Part shown: positions 53,424 to 64,000 of the stretch, piece after piece
Position numbering within the stretch: the first letter of the stretch is position 1
Layout: each line of letters starts with the position of its first letter
Assembly (NCBI RefSeq): GCF_030864355.1
Contig: NC_083393.1
Span: 992,001-1,056,000, forward strand
Source of the DNA: Cutaneotrichosporon cavernicola
Lineage: Eukaryota > Basidiomycota > Tremellomycetes > Trichosporonales > Trichosporonaceae
Length of the DNA: 64,000 nucleotides
Direction of reading: 5' to 3'
Notes under the pieces: model-generated
The model's database searches: none
What the model was told of the DNA's origin: nothing
Seen by the model: only the letters and a program-made list of their open reading frames with translations
Translations under genes and position numbers: made by a program

Positions 53424-55722
53424 CTACTGAGACCCCACAAGGCCACTGAGGTGGGCAATATTCACACGGTAGCTCGTCTGCCGCCGCTCGCGCTTCAGTC
53501 GCTGTGAACGGTGACTGGGCAGGTCCTGTGAAGGCCCTGGCGTTGTTGTGTGCAACGGCTCCCACTTGACAGACTGCGACAGCTTGCTAGTTTCGTGCGG
53601 TGTCTGTGTCAAGGTCAAGGAGGCAGCGTCCGGGGATCCGGGGATCATAGACTCTACGATTTTGGTGGTGGTGGGGATGTGCTCGAATGCTGAGACGGAC
53701 TTGAACTTCGTCTGGGATGAGGTGTCATTGTGAGGCGATGAGCGCCGTCCGCCCTCGGAAGAACTCGTCAACGTGCTCGGGAACGTCATGTCAGGCTTTA
53801 CCACTGAAAGTGCAAATGTGGGAAAAGTGCGCGATGTTTCTGTCTTGATTCTTGACGCGTTCGGGGGTAACGTTGGATTCGAACTCGTACAGGCCCTCAC
53901 GGGTTGTTTGACGGCATCTTGACGAACAGCTTTGATAAGTGGGAGAGGAGCGTGAAAGGTGAAGGGGAGGGCAGCCTGGGTTCCTTCCATGCGTGACCCA
54001 GAAACCCGCAGCAACTGATCCAGCCCTGACACGTTGCGGTTGTCGCTCGGTTGATCCCCGATGCCTTCCGTAAGATACGGAGGAAGAGCCATGACGTCGG
54101 GGGAACCAGTCTTGAGGAGAGTGGAGAGTTGCGACAGGACGGCTCGAGCGGAGGAAAGCCACGCGCTACCGAAGCGAGCCGAAGCTGTGAAGTACTGATC
54201 GCGCTCCGCGATCATCTTGATGTACGTGTCGTTGCTGATTGCAGGTTTGAGGAGATCGGCGAAGACCATAAAGTCCATGCCGTTGTGGTGAGGGATGAGT
54301 GTGTTGGGTGAGAGAGCTGCAGGCTTGAACATCTTGACGAGCTTCTGCAGTTCCGGAAGAGGCGAGTGGCGCGCAAAGGGAACCTCCTATCTGTCAGATG
54401 GACGCTTGTAAGCTGCTCACAATTATCATTGGCCATGGGGTTTCCCCGAGTGCTGCGCTGTTTAGCGTGTTGAGGAACTGCTGATGCCGTAGCTGCCACG
54501 AGGCCGACTTGACTTCGGCCATGACAACTTGCACAACATTCTTTTGTTTCGCCATTTGGCAGCGGTTGTAGCGGTCACACACGTGGAAGCGAGTAATGGT
54601 AGGGTCGTTGGTCGTACAGCCAAGCAAGAACGGATCGCTCTCAACAGCACCGTAAATGCTCCTCTTGTACCGATCGGCGTGAATCTGCCAGTCAGCAAAA
54701 ACCCAACAGAGCATTTCAACGCACCGGTTGGTTAAAGTGGCGAGCGACTTCCTTGACAATATCCTCCCATCCGAAGCACCAGGCGTTGATGAAGAAAACA
54801 GTATCCTCCGGATAAATGCTCATCTGGGTCATGAGAGCTTCCAAAACGGGCTCCTTCTTGTTAGTTAGCTCCGACGTGGTGTTCACCTTCTCGGGCATGT
54901 CTCCACTGCCCATGCTATTGGTCAGCGGTGCGTGAGAGAGGTATGACCCACAAGGTACTTGTGTCGAGGTAGATGCGGTCGAGATGGCGGGTAGCCGAAA
55001 GGGTACTTGATGAAGACGGGGTCGTGGAGGGTGAAAAGAACGCCTGGAGCTGGGGAGTGCGGCGCAATGTCTTACGGAAGGTGATGTCCGCTCGCACATC
55101 ACCAGTATGCAGGATGGCGTTCGTGCTGTTCTGGACGAGGAACCTTTCCGTTCAGGATGTCTAGACGGATTTCACTCACATCGATGAACCTGGGCAGTGA
55201 TTCGCGTCGAGGAGGGTAATGGAAACGGCATCAGGAATGTAGACGACCTTGGTTTCTCCTGGTTGCAATGTCTCCTGATGTAGTCAGAGCTGATCTCTCT
55301 CCACCTCACTAACAATAGTTTTATGGCGGGCTTCCAGACTCTCGTACTTGCGCCTCTTAACCTCACGGACTCCATTGTGGAGGTGGTCACGGTCCTTTTC
55401 TGTTTCAAGACGGAGAAGCATGCGCTTGGTGTCGGGGGAACAGATAATATTGCCCGTAAAGTCATTGGTGAGGCCAATGAGGTGGTCTGAATGAGCGTGA
55501 GTTAGGAGGTAGTATTGAGCATTAGGAGCTCGAGTGCTGGGATTTTCAGGACCTCGTGGGTCTGCAAGCATCCAAGGCGATCGATGAGGTGGGGGATGTG
55601 GGGTGAAGGAGTCCACCCTTATGCGAGGGAACTCGAGGAGGTGACCATCTGTAGTCAGCGGTTGAGCGATCACGAAAGGCGAGGAGGTAAAGTTAAGATA
55701 GTTCACTATATAGACCTGCCAT
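53424..55722 (-). CDS. Artemis/SNM1-like metallo-beta-lactamase DNA nuclease
   Basis: Beta-CASP nuclease for double-strand-break or cross-link repair. Near the N-terminus LLEFPRIRVDSF precedes YYLLTHAHSDHLIGLTNDF, the HxHxDH metal motif. The next exon gives IVCSP-type IICSPDTKRMLL, then VYIPDAVSITLLDANHCPGS (motif 3 His) and TNAILHTGDVRADITFRK (motif 4 Asp). HLDRIYLDTST follows, then YPEDTVFFINAWCFGWEDIV as the CASP core. The short interval to LPELQKLVKMFKPAALSPNT and LIPHHNGMDF resembles Artemis (SNM1C) more than Pso2. The C-terminal 200 residues are Ser/Thr-rich and probably disordered, with a basic end (SQRLKRERRQTSYR). The start is uncertain: I place it at 55722 with a seven-base first exon and an intron to about 55650, which gives a typical MADGHLLEFPRI opening. 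Confidence 0.82.
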
Positions 55723-56252
55723 GCTGCTTTGAAAAAGTCAGTGAGAGTTGAGGAGAGTTGAGAGTGAGAGAAAAAGAGTAAAAGACTAAGTGAGGGAGAA
55801 GGTTGGGTTGATTAGGTTGACTCACCTCCAGGCACTCCTCCTCCTCCCGAATGTAGATTGTGCCTGGCTTCACATGTCCATGATGGTTTCATCTAAAGTG
55901 GTCAACCTCCACTTGCGAAATTTGCTTCCGCTTTGAATGCACTTTAAGGGAAAACCGGCAAAGGGCTTTCGGAACGTTCGGACATGCCGACCTGGCTTTT
56001 ACCTGGCGATTACTGGCTTGATGCCACATGCCACAGCATCAAAGCAATGCTGGTTCGCAACTCGGCAATTGCGTCCTAAGCGCAGCAACCGTGCATAACC
56101 TGCGATGGACATAGAGAGGCTAAGTGTTCACATTTGAATACTAACAACAACAGTGGGGGGCCTAGGTACTAGGTCTAAGGGTAGAGTCTATGATGGTTAT
56201 AGGTAATGTTACGGTGCCGTGTGCGTGGTGTCCAAGGGCAAAAAAGAGTCAC
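55723..56252. promoter_or_regulatory. Intergenic region upstream of the Artemis-like gene
   Basis: About 530 bp. It holds the promoter of the Artemis-like gene on the left and the 3' flank of the FYVE gene on the right. A purine-rich segment lies at 55740-55800. No gene supported. Confidence 0.4.
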
Positions 56253-57442
56253 CTAAAAGGTCGACCACTCGAGCTTGACCTCACGCTCCTGAGTCAGGCG
56301 CGTGCCGCTCTCACCGTTGGGTAAAGACCAACCAGACGAGTCGCCCTCGTCATTGGATTCGACGTCGCTGGTCACCGGGGTCGATACCCACATTCGACGG
56401 CGGCTTTGGCGCTGAAGTTGCTTTTCGCGCGCAGTGCGGCGCTCACTTAGAGTCGGTGCAAAAAGCGGACCAACGGCTGGCTGCGTCGTCCGTGAAGCTG
56501 GGCGCTTGCTGTGCGAAGGAGTGACAGCGAGAGGGTAGAGCGAGAGGATCCCGGAACCGCCCATCCACTCCTCGAGGGGAGCAAGGCGGGGCTCGAGCTC
56601 GTCCACCGCCGACTGCGACAGGGAACGGTTCATGGAGCGCACCGGGAACAGCTGAGGGCTAGCGAGTAGTTCGTCGTCAAAGGCCGACGTAGACGAGCTG
56701 GTCAAGCTTGGCGCGCATTCGCTCGGGCGGCGAACCGAGTCGTCCTCGGTGCTGGCACAGCATCCGTCACACACGCGGAGCGATCGGACAACGATCTGAT
56801 CCTTGGAGTTTCTTGTCTCAAGAGGCAGGCGGCCTGTCGAGTGCTGGCCGCAGTAAACAAGTCCGCAGAGCCGGCAGTGGTGGCGTCGAGGGCCGATGGA
56901 GAGCGTCGTCTGAGAGAACATGGTGGAGCAGAAAGGGTGACTGCAGAGCGCAGTGTCCTCGTCACGCTGCTAGTCAGCATTGCGACGCGATCGGACATCC
57001 AAAATCACTCACCTGCCATTCGCTCTGGGGCTTGGCAACAAGGGCGGTTTGGTCAGACGACCGGAGCCCGACTGTGCACGCCACCTGCTCGAGGCTAGTG
57101 CTGGCGTACGAGGTCGCGGACGATGTACAGGCAGTGTCCGATGTTCCACGGCGCAAAGGGTACTTGCGAGACAATCCAGACAGAGTGTCGACCTTTAGGC
57201 TGGGAGGCGCAGGGCGGGGAAAGAACCGGACAGAGGTGGGAGACGCTGCCGTGTCAGCGCTAGCTGATTCTAGTAAACAAGCAGGACGTACAGCACACCG
57301 AGTCGGTTACAGACTCATTGGAATCTTCGCAAACTAGCACCTCGAGGTTGGCCACATTGGACGGCGGAGTGGACTTGAGTTGGGCTGGCCGGCAGAGGTG
57401 GAGTAGGGAGGAGCCAGTTGGTGACGACTGAGACGACTGCAT
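56253..57442 (-). CDS. FYVE zinc-finger protein
   Basis: Probably binds phosphatidylinositol 3-phosphate on endosomes. Three exons, about 365 residues. Exon 3 starts directly after EW-Gln and gives RDEDTALCSHPFCSTMF, then IGPRRHHCRLCGLVYCGQHS, LPLETR and VVRSLRVCDGCC. This contains the three signatures of FYVE: the WxxD-like start (Trp-Gln-Arg-Asp across the intron), the basic RRHHCR patch and the closing RVC. Eight Cys/His zinc ligands can be counted. The rest of the protein is Ser/Thr/Pro-rich without another domain; HSKRPASRTTQPA and RREKQLQRQSRRRMW-type basic patches stand in the C-terminal half. VPS15 in this window belongs to the kinase that makes its ligand. Confidence 0.88.
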
Positions 57443-59750
57443 TTGTGCGATGCTGAGGAGAAGATGACGTGAGATGCGAGTTCAAGTGGACGTGTTCTGA
57501 GCTAGCTTGGAGAGGTGTTTGTATAGGAGAGGCGGGGCTGAGTGGGTTGTCGTGTGAGGACCAAGACTAAGACTAGTCAATGTATATGTATATAAGTCTA
57601 TATGAATGAGTGGTGGGACCTTCCTTGATCCGTTGGTCGTGTGCTAGGTAGCCTGCAACAGTGTCACCTGGTTTGAACCCTTAGTACGGAGTTGGGATTA
57701 TGGGTTGGGTTCCAACCCCCGGTCCCCCGGGTTACAATAATACACTTGCCTACATAACCCTAAGCGCCACAGACTAGAGTCATCCTAAGAGTTTTAGGGA
57801 TCAAAGGGCCTGTAGGACCTTGGATTACTCGCAAGCGAGCCAAAAGTCTCCATTTTGGCTCGAGCGCTCGAGCGCTTGAGCGCTGTTGAATCACTTACCC
57901 AAACCATCCAAACATCCAAAGTGAAGAAACAGCTGCAGCTGACACTCTGCACTCAGATCCCTGGTCCCCTCAAACATGTCCTGAACATCCAAGAGGGATG
58001 TGCTGTTAAATACAGACTACTTGGTCTCTGGATCTCAGTAATTACAGTAATAGGCTGGCGGCTGGCTGTGCTGTTCACTAAAGTGAGCCAGTAAGGCGGC
58101 GTACATTACAGTGCTCTTATAGTACAGAATCATGTCGGGCTGCGGCTATTGAGGCTGGCTAGTCCTCAGATCTCTCATAATTGGATGAATTTTACTGCTG
58201 GATTGCAACGGAGCAGCCGAGTAACCAGTTGAACGGAGGTGGGATATACACGGAGAATGACTTGAGTTTGCAAACGTTAATCTAGCGAATCATCGGCATG
58301 TATCTATTCTGTTCTGTGGTTCCGTTCAAGCATTGAAGCCTCTGTTCGGAACCGTATTCAAGGAAGAATCAGGGTGGCGGCGTTGGAGGTTCCAGCCACA
58401 AGCGCCGCAGATCGCGTTCTCATGAGGACGCCACTGACATCGTCATCACTGACAAGGTATCGGCATCCTTCCGATGATGCTCCTAGACTGCATACTACTT
58501 ACATGTCACGCAAGAATGATGATCAGTGCCTTTTGCCACATTGGCGCCACTGGTGAGGTTGGCGCTGTTGGCTGCTTGCCACATTGGTCGTGGACAGCAA
58601 CTTATGTGGCTGGGTCTGTCTGACTCCGCTGGCGCATATCCCAGACCAGACGTAGGAGGAGGCGCCGTGGACAGCGTTGGAACCATGTCCATGCTCGAAC
58701 CATGCCGATCATGGGCTCTTGGACACGGGGTTGACAGCTGCCGCTTGTGAACCCCGTAGCTCGTGAACGTGGAGCCGCTGAGAATTACATTAAAAGTTGG
58801 ACTGAGAGGTGGGAAACTGGTGTGGTGAGGTACGTACGACTCCTTGGGAACTCTCAGATCAGCCACTCGTTGGCCTTTGTTAGCGCTCGGTTGTCGATCA
58901 GCTTTGGAGCGCGCTCTCTGGGACATCCACACATTCCTTCCCTGCCATCGGCCCGGCAGAGTTCCGCAGGGAGCTGTGCACGCAGGTCGGGACTACTCCA
59001 TCGATAGAGTGCGGCACGATGTTAAGGGCGTCTGGCAGGCCCACATTCGTTTCCATTACCTCCAGGTGCCTGGGTGCGGGTTGTCCTCATCCCCCCAACA
59101 TGCGCCAATATCCTCGATGAACTGTCTTTGGGCTCTTTGGGTTTGAGCGCGGTTGAGACATGTGCTCAGACAAGAAGATCAACATGTAAGGGAGATCGCC
59201 CCCCTGCCTGTGGGCGGCCAAGTCCAGACCACCACCTCGCCGTGCTCTCGCCAAGTACAACCTTGCTTGTTGACAGAAAGCCGTAACCCAATGGGTAAGG
59301 CTGACATGGGCTTGAGAAGAGCTCACTCGAGGCAGCAAATGTTAGCATCAACCAGAATGGCGTTGTTCCGTCCCGCAGGTCAGATGATCAAACGAGTGAA
59401 TACTGAATGTTGTCAGCGCCTTGTAACGCATTGATAAGCGACAGTGGCTGACGCCACCATGGCGCTGGGTGGGCTGTTGGTCTCGGCCTGCCACTAGCAG
59501 TTCTCCAGACGTGCACTTTTCTGGCTCACTGCGCACGAACATGAGGTCGATTTTCAGTCTCAGGTACATCCGAGAAGCGGTCCTAACATGAGCAGTCCTG
59601 CGCTCCCGGCTACGCGGTACAGCTGTCCGCGATGATCTGGGGCCCAGAGACCTCGAGAGGCACAGTTGTATTAAACAATCTCATAACAACTACCGCGTAC
59701 CGTACCTCGCGGCGATCTAAGTCGCCTCATGGCGACCTTGTCTTGCGCGG
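57443..59750. other. 2.3-kb gene desert
   Basis: No recognised family. A hairpin with 10-bp arms (57836-57845 and 57853-57862) runs into a 16-bp palindrome gctcgagcgctcgagc at 57858-57873. A 28-codon coding-like stretch at 58372-58458 (Gly-rich, then HKRRRSRSHEDATDIVITDK) ends at a possible GTATCG donor, but I cannot connect it to other exons. The remaining open frames up to 145 codons are low-complexity and unsupported. Confidence 0.5.
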
Positions 59751-60604
59751 TCAGAGGCCGCCTCCCCGGCGCTTGACAAACTCCTGGATGGTCAGTGCTA
59801 ACGCGCTCAACTCTCACCTGTAGATCGCCCTTGGTTGCAACAGCCAAGACCCAGTTGCGCTCGGCATCGGTAACTGTGGTCAGTTGGATGGTCATGATCG
59901 CGTCGGCCAGAGCTCACCAAGAGCAAAGTCGGTGCCGTTAGTCAGGAAGAAGTTCTCCAGCGACTCGAGCGGGGTGTCAGGGGTGATGACTGAGTAGGGG
60001 TGCTGACGCGATGACTTGGGAAAGTGAGTCATATGGGAGGCTGGCGTCAGCAGCTGATCAGGCTGAAAGAATGGGACCCGACAAGTTTCAAGGTATCAGG
60101 CTGAACGAACTGCTGAGACGAGTTTCAAGGTTGGAGATCCAAGTGTGATACGACGCGTCCGAGCGCGTCCTATCTTGGCATAGCTCAAGCCCAGATTCAC
60201 GTTTCACCTCCCTCCTAGCCTCCCCATTCCACATCCAACTCACAGATAATGTCCGTCTCGCGAGCCTGGCCACCCTCAAACTTGGCCTTGATGGCGGGCA
60301 CGTTCAGGTAGCCAACGGGTCGGCGGTTGCTGTTCAGGACTCTGTCACGCGTCAGCGAGAAGCGAAACGCCTTTGTCGGCGTCCGATCAAACGTACGGGA
60401 GCTGGTCAAAATCCCTCTCATATGCCTCCTCCAGCGCAAACGAGAGGGGTGCGTCCTTTGGAAGGCAGAACGCTGGGGGAAGCTGAAGGTCCTGCTGTTA
60501 GATCGAGATCGCACATGTCAACTATTACCCACCTCAACGACAGCTCCACGGTACTTGGCACCGTTCGCCACAGATGCAATGGGAGTTGTTTCCCTGTCGG
60601 CCAT
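59751..60604 (-). CDS. CBS-domain protein
   Basis: Small protein made essentially of a CBS (Bateman) pair, probably binding an adenosine nucleotide. About six short exons, near 185 residues. It begins MADRETTPIASVANGAKYRG, then LQLPPAFCLPKDAPLSFALE and AYERDFDQLP joined to VLNSNRRPVGYLNVPAIKAK as the first CBS motif. The second is MTHFPKSSRQHPYSVITPDT, PLESLENFFLTNGTDFALV, joined to TDAERNWVLAVATKGDLQ, then EFVKRRGGGL at the end. Junctions at the GTGAGC and GTGAGA donors near 59915 and 59819 hold the frame. Fungal relatives are often annotated cystathionine-beta-synthase-like, but no PLP domain is present here. Divergent from the ABC transporter, with 314 bp between starts. Confidence 0.82.
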
Positions 60605-60918
60605 TGTGATCGAATTGAATGCAGTTACGGTTGAGGTTGAGTGTTGACAAAAAGAACAAAGGTCGAGCTCGCCAAGTAGAAGTTGTCGTGGTTATGGGAC
60701 GAGACTTGAAGGGATAACGGCCGAATTCTCTCTGTTGTGCCACGTGGATGAAAGAGGGCCTCCGCATTCTAAGCTTCAAGTTCCTCGGTGACCGGGTTAA
60801 CTTGGTAATTAAGATCATAAGCGGGCATGGCATGGCCGTCATAGCCCATCATTGCCATCACAAACCCATTCATGCAAGTCACCTTTCATACTCTTCATCC
60901 ACCTAACAAACATCAACG
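60605..60918. promoter_or_regulatory. Bidirectional promoter CBS protein / ABCD transporter
   Basis: 314 bp between two divergent start codons. No canonical TATA element stands out. A cctcgg (60783-60788), the core of fungal fatty-acid response elements, occurs about 135 bases before the transporter start, which would suit its presumed role but is too short to be decisive. Confidence 0.45.
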
Positions 60919-63900
60919 ATGAGTGTGACCGCCCTACCCTCACAGTCCTTTCCCCAGGCGCACAGACGGCGTCTCTACATCCTTCTAGCCGTCGCTATTG
61001 CCGCCCTACGAACATCTCAACTCCCAGCAGCCACCGCTGTCCGCGACATCCTAACTCTCAAGGCGTGGCGTGATGCGCGAAAGCATCGCTTCACAGAGCA
61101 GCGCCGCCGCGAGCGAGAGACTCCTCTGTGCGTGTTAGGGGCTGCAGTGCTAATCCCAGCAACACGCCAGCGCTTGAGAAGAAGCTCGTCGACCTGGTGA
61201 GTCGCGCTACATTCCTCACTCATGACAGTACATCACCGACCCGTCGGGGTCGCGCACCCTCCTCGTGCCTCATCGCGGCCGTATTTCCAAAGTACGGATC
61301 ACTCCTACGCCCGCCGATCTGTACGAGCAGAATCGCAAGTTGTTCCCTCCACTCAAGCCGGGCGAGAAGCTCGGTGTCAACAAGCGCTTCTGGCAGATGC
61401 TTCGGGCTGTTCTCACAGTGGCCTTCCCAAGGTTAGTTGGTGGAATCGTTAGAGCTGACTTGGCAGCAAAACCGGCAAAGAAGCCTTCCTGCTTATTTTA
61501 CACACGTTTTTCCTTGTGGTGCGCACCTACTTGAGTGTGTTGGTCGCGCGCCTGGACGGCCGAATCGTTCGAGACTTGGTAAGAAGAGGGAAACTATCTG
61601 TGTCTTAACAGCAGGTGTCTGCGAATGGCAAGGGCTTCCTACGCGGACTGGGATGGTGGTTCGTTCTCGCCCTTCCGAGTACCTACACAAACTCGATGGT
61701 GATGCTGCGTACAGAGGAGACGTTGACCGCCAGATCCGTTATCTTGAGCACAAGATCGCGTTAGCGTTCCGTACCAACCTGACCCGTTACATCCATGACA
61801 TCTACCTGTGAGATAAAGCGCGTAGGCTATGCTAACTGTCCAGCAACCAGAACCTCAACTACTACAAGTTTGGCCTTGGGTTGGGTGTAACATCAGGCGC
61901 ACTCGACAAGGAGGAGGCTGCAGACGGCAAGAAGGGAGAGACTGACAAGAAGGCTGAGGCTGCAGACGCTGTTATCGGTGGTGCAGACCAGTACGTATTA
62001 GCTTCCTCCATTCCTAACGAGTAGACTCATAACCACCGACTTGGCGCGCTTCTGCGAGACCCTCGCTGCCCTCTAGTGAGCTCGGCGATTGATCAACTAC
62101 TGACGTTAAGCGGCAACATGGGGAAGCCGTTCCTCGACATGGTCATCTTCACGTCGCAGCTCGCAGCATCCCTTGGCCCCGTTGGCACCGCCGGCATCTT
62201 TGCGCAGTACTACTTTACTGCTTGGGTCCTCAAGAAGGTTACTCCCGCCTTTGGTCGCATGGCGACTACGGAGGCGCGCATGGAGGGCGAATACCGCACT
62301 GGGCTTGGGCGTGTCGGACGCGACAGCGAGGAAATTGCGTGAGTACAGCCAAAGGGAGGCACTAATGACAGCTTTTACGATGGAGGGAAGCGTGAGCTGG
62401 GCATCCTATGGAGGACATACCAGAAGTTGGCGGCGCACATCCACACCGTTTTCAAGGCTCGCATCCCCTACAGGTAAGCTGTTGTCTGTGGTTGGGCGAA
62501 GCTGACTCGTAGTATGACGGAAGACTTTGTTATCAAATACTGCTGGTCTGCGCTTGGTTACGGCCTGATGTCCATTCCAGTCTTCTTCCCCGTCTCACGA
62601 CACGCTACAGGCGTTCCAGACAAGGCGCGTGACGAGAACGACGACGTCGCGTCACGTACTGAGAGTGAGTGTTGTCGTAATGGCTATGCTAATTGCCAGG
62701 TTACGTTTCGAACCGCCGCCTGCTCATTTCCCTCGGCGACGCTGGCGGCCGGCTTATGTACTCGGGCAAGGACCTTGCCGAGCTCTCTGGCTACACTAGT
62801 CGCGTGTATTCGCTCCTGGCCTCCTTACATGCTCTGGATAACAACGACTACCCGAAGAACCCTCGCCCAGCGTCTCTGCCCCTCAACAAGGTATTTTATC
62901 GGAATGGCAGATCTGACTCTAGCCGTTCTACGACCTCGGTGACGTCAAGGGATCCGTGGTCATGGGCCGCGACCATGTTGTTCTCAAAGGTGTCCCGATC
63001 GTGGCGCCGGCTGGCGGTGCAGCCGGTGCGGAGCGCGGTGGTGAAGAGCTTATTCACTGCCTCGATCTCCGGGTGGAGAAGGGCGAGCATACTTTGATCA
63101 CTGGTGCAAAGTAGGTTAAGTTGGGGAAACGTGACTGACAGGGCAGTGGTTCCGGAAAGACCTCGATCGCCCGTGTCATTGGCGAGCTGTGGCCCACTTG
63201 GTCTGGCCTTCTTGAGCGACCCAACCAGGGCGAGGGCGGCATCTTCTTCCTGCCGCAGAAGGCGTACCTCAGCATCGGAAGCCTGCGCGACCAGTGAGTG
63301 TAAAGCATAATAAAGATCCGGATTTCCGTGCTGACGCCACAGGGTCATCTAGTATGTCGATCCTTTTTACTAAACTTACGCAGCCCCCATACGTACGCCG
63401 AAATGAAGGCACGAGGCCGGACCGACGCCGAGCTCATGAGCATTCTTGAACACGTCCATCTTGCCTACCTCCCTGCCCGCGAGGGCGGGTGGGAAACACG
63501 CAAGGAGTGGAAAGACGTGCTCTCAGGCGGCGAGAAGCAGCGCATGGGCATGGCCCGCCTCTTGTAAACTGACGTTGCGTCCCCCGCTGACAAGCAGCTA
63601 CCACCGCCCCAACTATGCCGTCCTCGACGAGTGCACGTCGGCCGTATCGGCGGATGTCGAAGGCCTCATGTACGAGCATGCCAAGTCCATTGGCATCACG
63701 CTCATTACCATCTCGTGAGCGACGGTGATGGACAAGCTGACCCGCAGCACCCGTGCCTCTCTCCTCAAGTACCACAACCGCCATCTACGTCTGGGCGAGC
63801 CAACTCTTGCCCCTTGCCTGTCGTCCGTCAATCTGCGCGACGCAGTCGGCAGTCCCTCCAACGCGCTCGCCTCGCAAGGATGGCAGCTTACCAAGCTGGC

Positions 63901-64000
63901 GTCGAGCACCGCTGAGGAGAAGCTGGGCGTGGACAAGGAGATTGAGAGTCTCGAGCGTGTACTCAACGTTGAGGTTGATCAGTGGGAGCAGCGCCTACAA
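60919..64000 (+). CDS. Peroxisomal ABC half-transporter, subfamily D (Pxa/ALDP type), C-terminus outside window
   Basis: Imports long-chain acyl-CoA into peroxisomes as a dimer. At least 12 exons. The N-terminal membrane domain has [20 protein letters not shown], then [20 protein letters not shown]. The EAA-like block follows: [20 protein letters not shown] and [19 protein letters not shown]. Then comes [20 protein letters not shown]. The nucleotide-binding domain shows [20 protein letters not shown] (Walker A), [18 protein letters not shown] plus VIYPHTYAEM (Q-loop), [15 protein letters not shown] (signature), [20 protein letters not shown] (Walker B) and [20 protein letters not shown] (switch; the usual His of SHR appears as Thr). 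A 9-nt exon (63343-63351) lies between two introns in the VIYPH codons. The 3' end is cut by the window edge. Confidence 0.93.

Noticed and set aside
57735..57765. Telomere-like aaccctaa
   Set aside because: Only one copy and no tandem array; not a telomeric or subtelomeric repeat.
58495..58932. 145-codon minus-strand open frame in the second desert
   Set aside because: Low-complexity, no motif, no splice partners, and overlapping plus-strand frames of similar quality.

Overview
This is nuclear DNA of a basidiomycete yeast or yeast-like fungus, most probably a tremellomycete; I favour Cryptococcus or Trichosporonales relatives. The grounds are dense GT-AG introns of about 35-55 bases with CTRAY-type branch points, G+C-rich exons separated by A+T-richer gaps, and a gene set typical of that class: a DNMT5-type ATP-dependent DNA methyltransferase, a BIM1/X325 copper protein with an N-terminal histidine, and a Lam/Ysp-type GRAM-VASt protein. 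The class assignment is an inference; no rRNA or other marker is present.

Layout. 1-9 kb: VPS15 (minus, its C-terminal part runs off the left edge), MDM31 (minus), NMD3 (plus) and a PHB-depolymerase-like hydrolase (minus). 9-20 kb: an imidazolonepropionase-type amidohydrolase and a 14-helix MFS exporter (both minus), a small charged protein (plus), and a long tricalbin (minus). 20-25 kb: a medium-chain-type acyl-CoA dehydrogenase with about 16 exons, UTP18 (minus), and a flavodoxin-like protein of bacterial appearance, divergent from UTP18. 25.1-29.75 kb is a gene desert that contains a perfect 23-bp-arm hairpin. 29.7-34.4 kb: an acyl-CoA thioesterase with a peroxisomal C-terminus, a BIM1-like copper protein, and a 3-hydroxyisobutyrate-dehydrogenase-like protein with a duplicated C-terminal domain. 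35.9-37.6 kb: a decayed alpha-glucoside permease. 38-45 kb: CHS7, cofactor-independent phosphoglycerate mutase and a Lam-type sterol-transfer protein. 45.7-53.1 kb: the DNMT5 gene, about 2,300 residues. 53.4-64 kb: an Artemis/SNM1-like nuclease, a FYVE-finger protein, a second gene desert, a CBS-domain protein, and a subfamily-D peroxisomal ABC transporter cut by the right edge.

Most genes are housekeeping and are not arranged as a pathway. Loose themes are lipid and acyl-CoA metabolism (acyl-CoA dehydrogenase, thioesterase with a PTS1, ABCD transporter), membrane contact sites and endosomal lipid signalling (tricalbin, Lam protein, VPS15, FYVE protein) and genome maintenance (DNMT5, Artemis-like). 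The most notable items are the DNMT5 gene and the unclear splice in its middle, a predicted 3-nt microexon in the acyl-CoA dehydrogenase, a 9-nt microexon in the ABC transporter, two GC-AG introns, and the hairpin in the first desert. Exon boundaries were worked out by hand from frame continuity and splice motifs and have not been checked against RNA.
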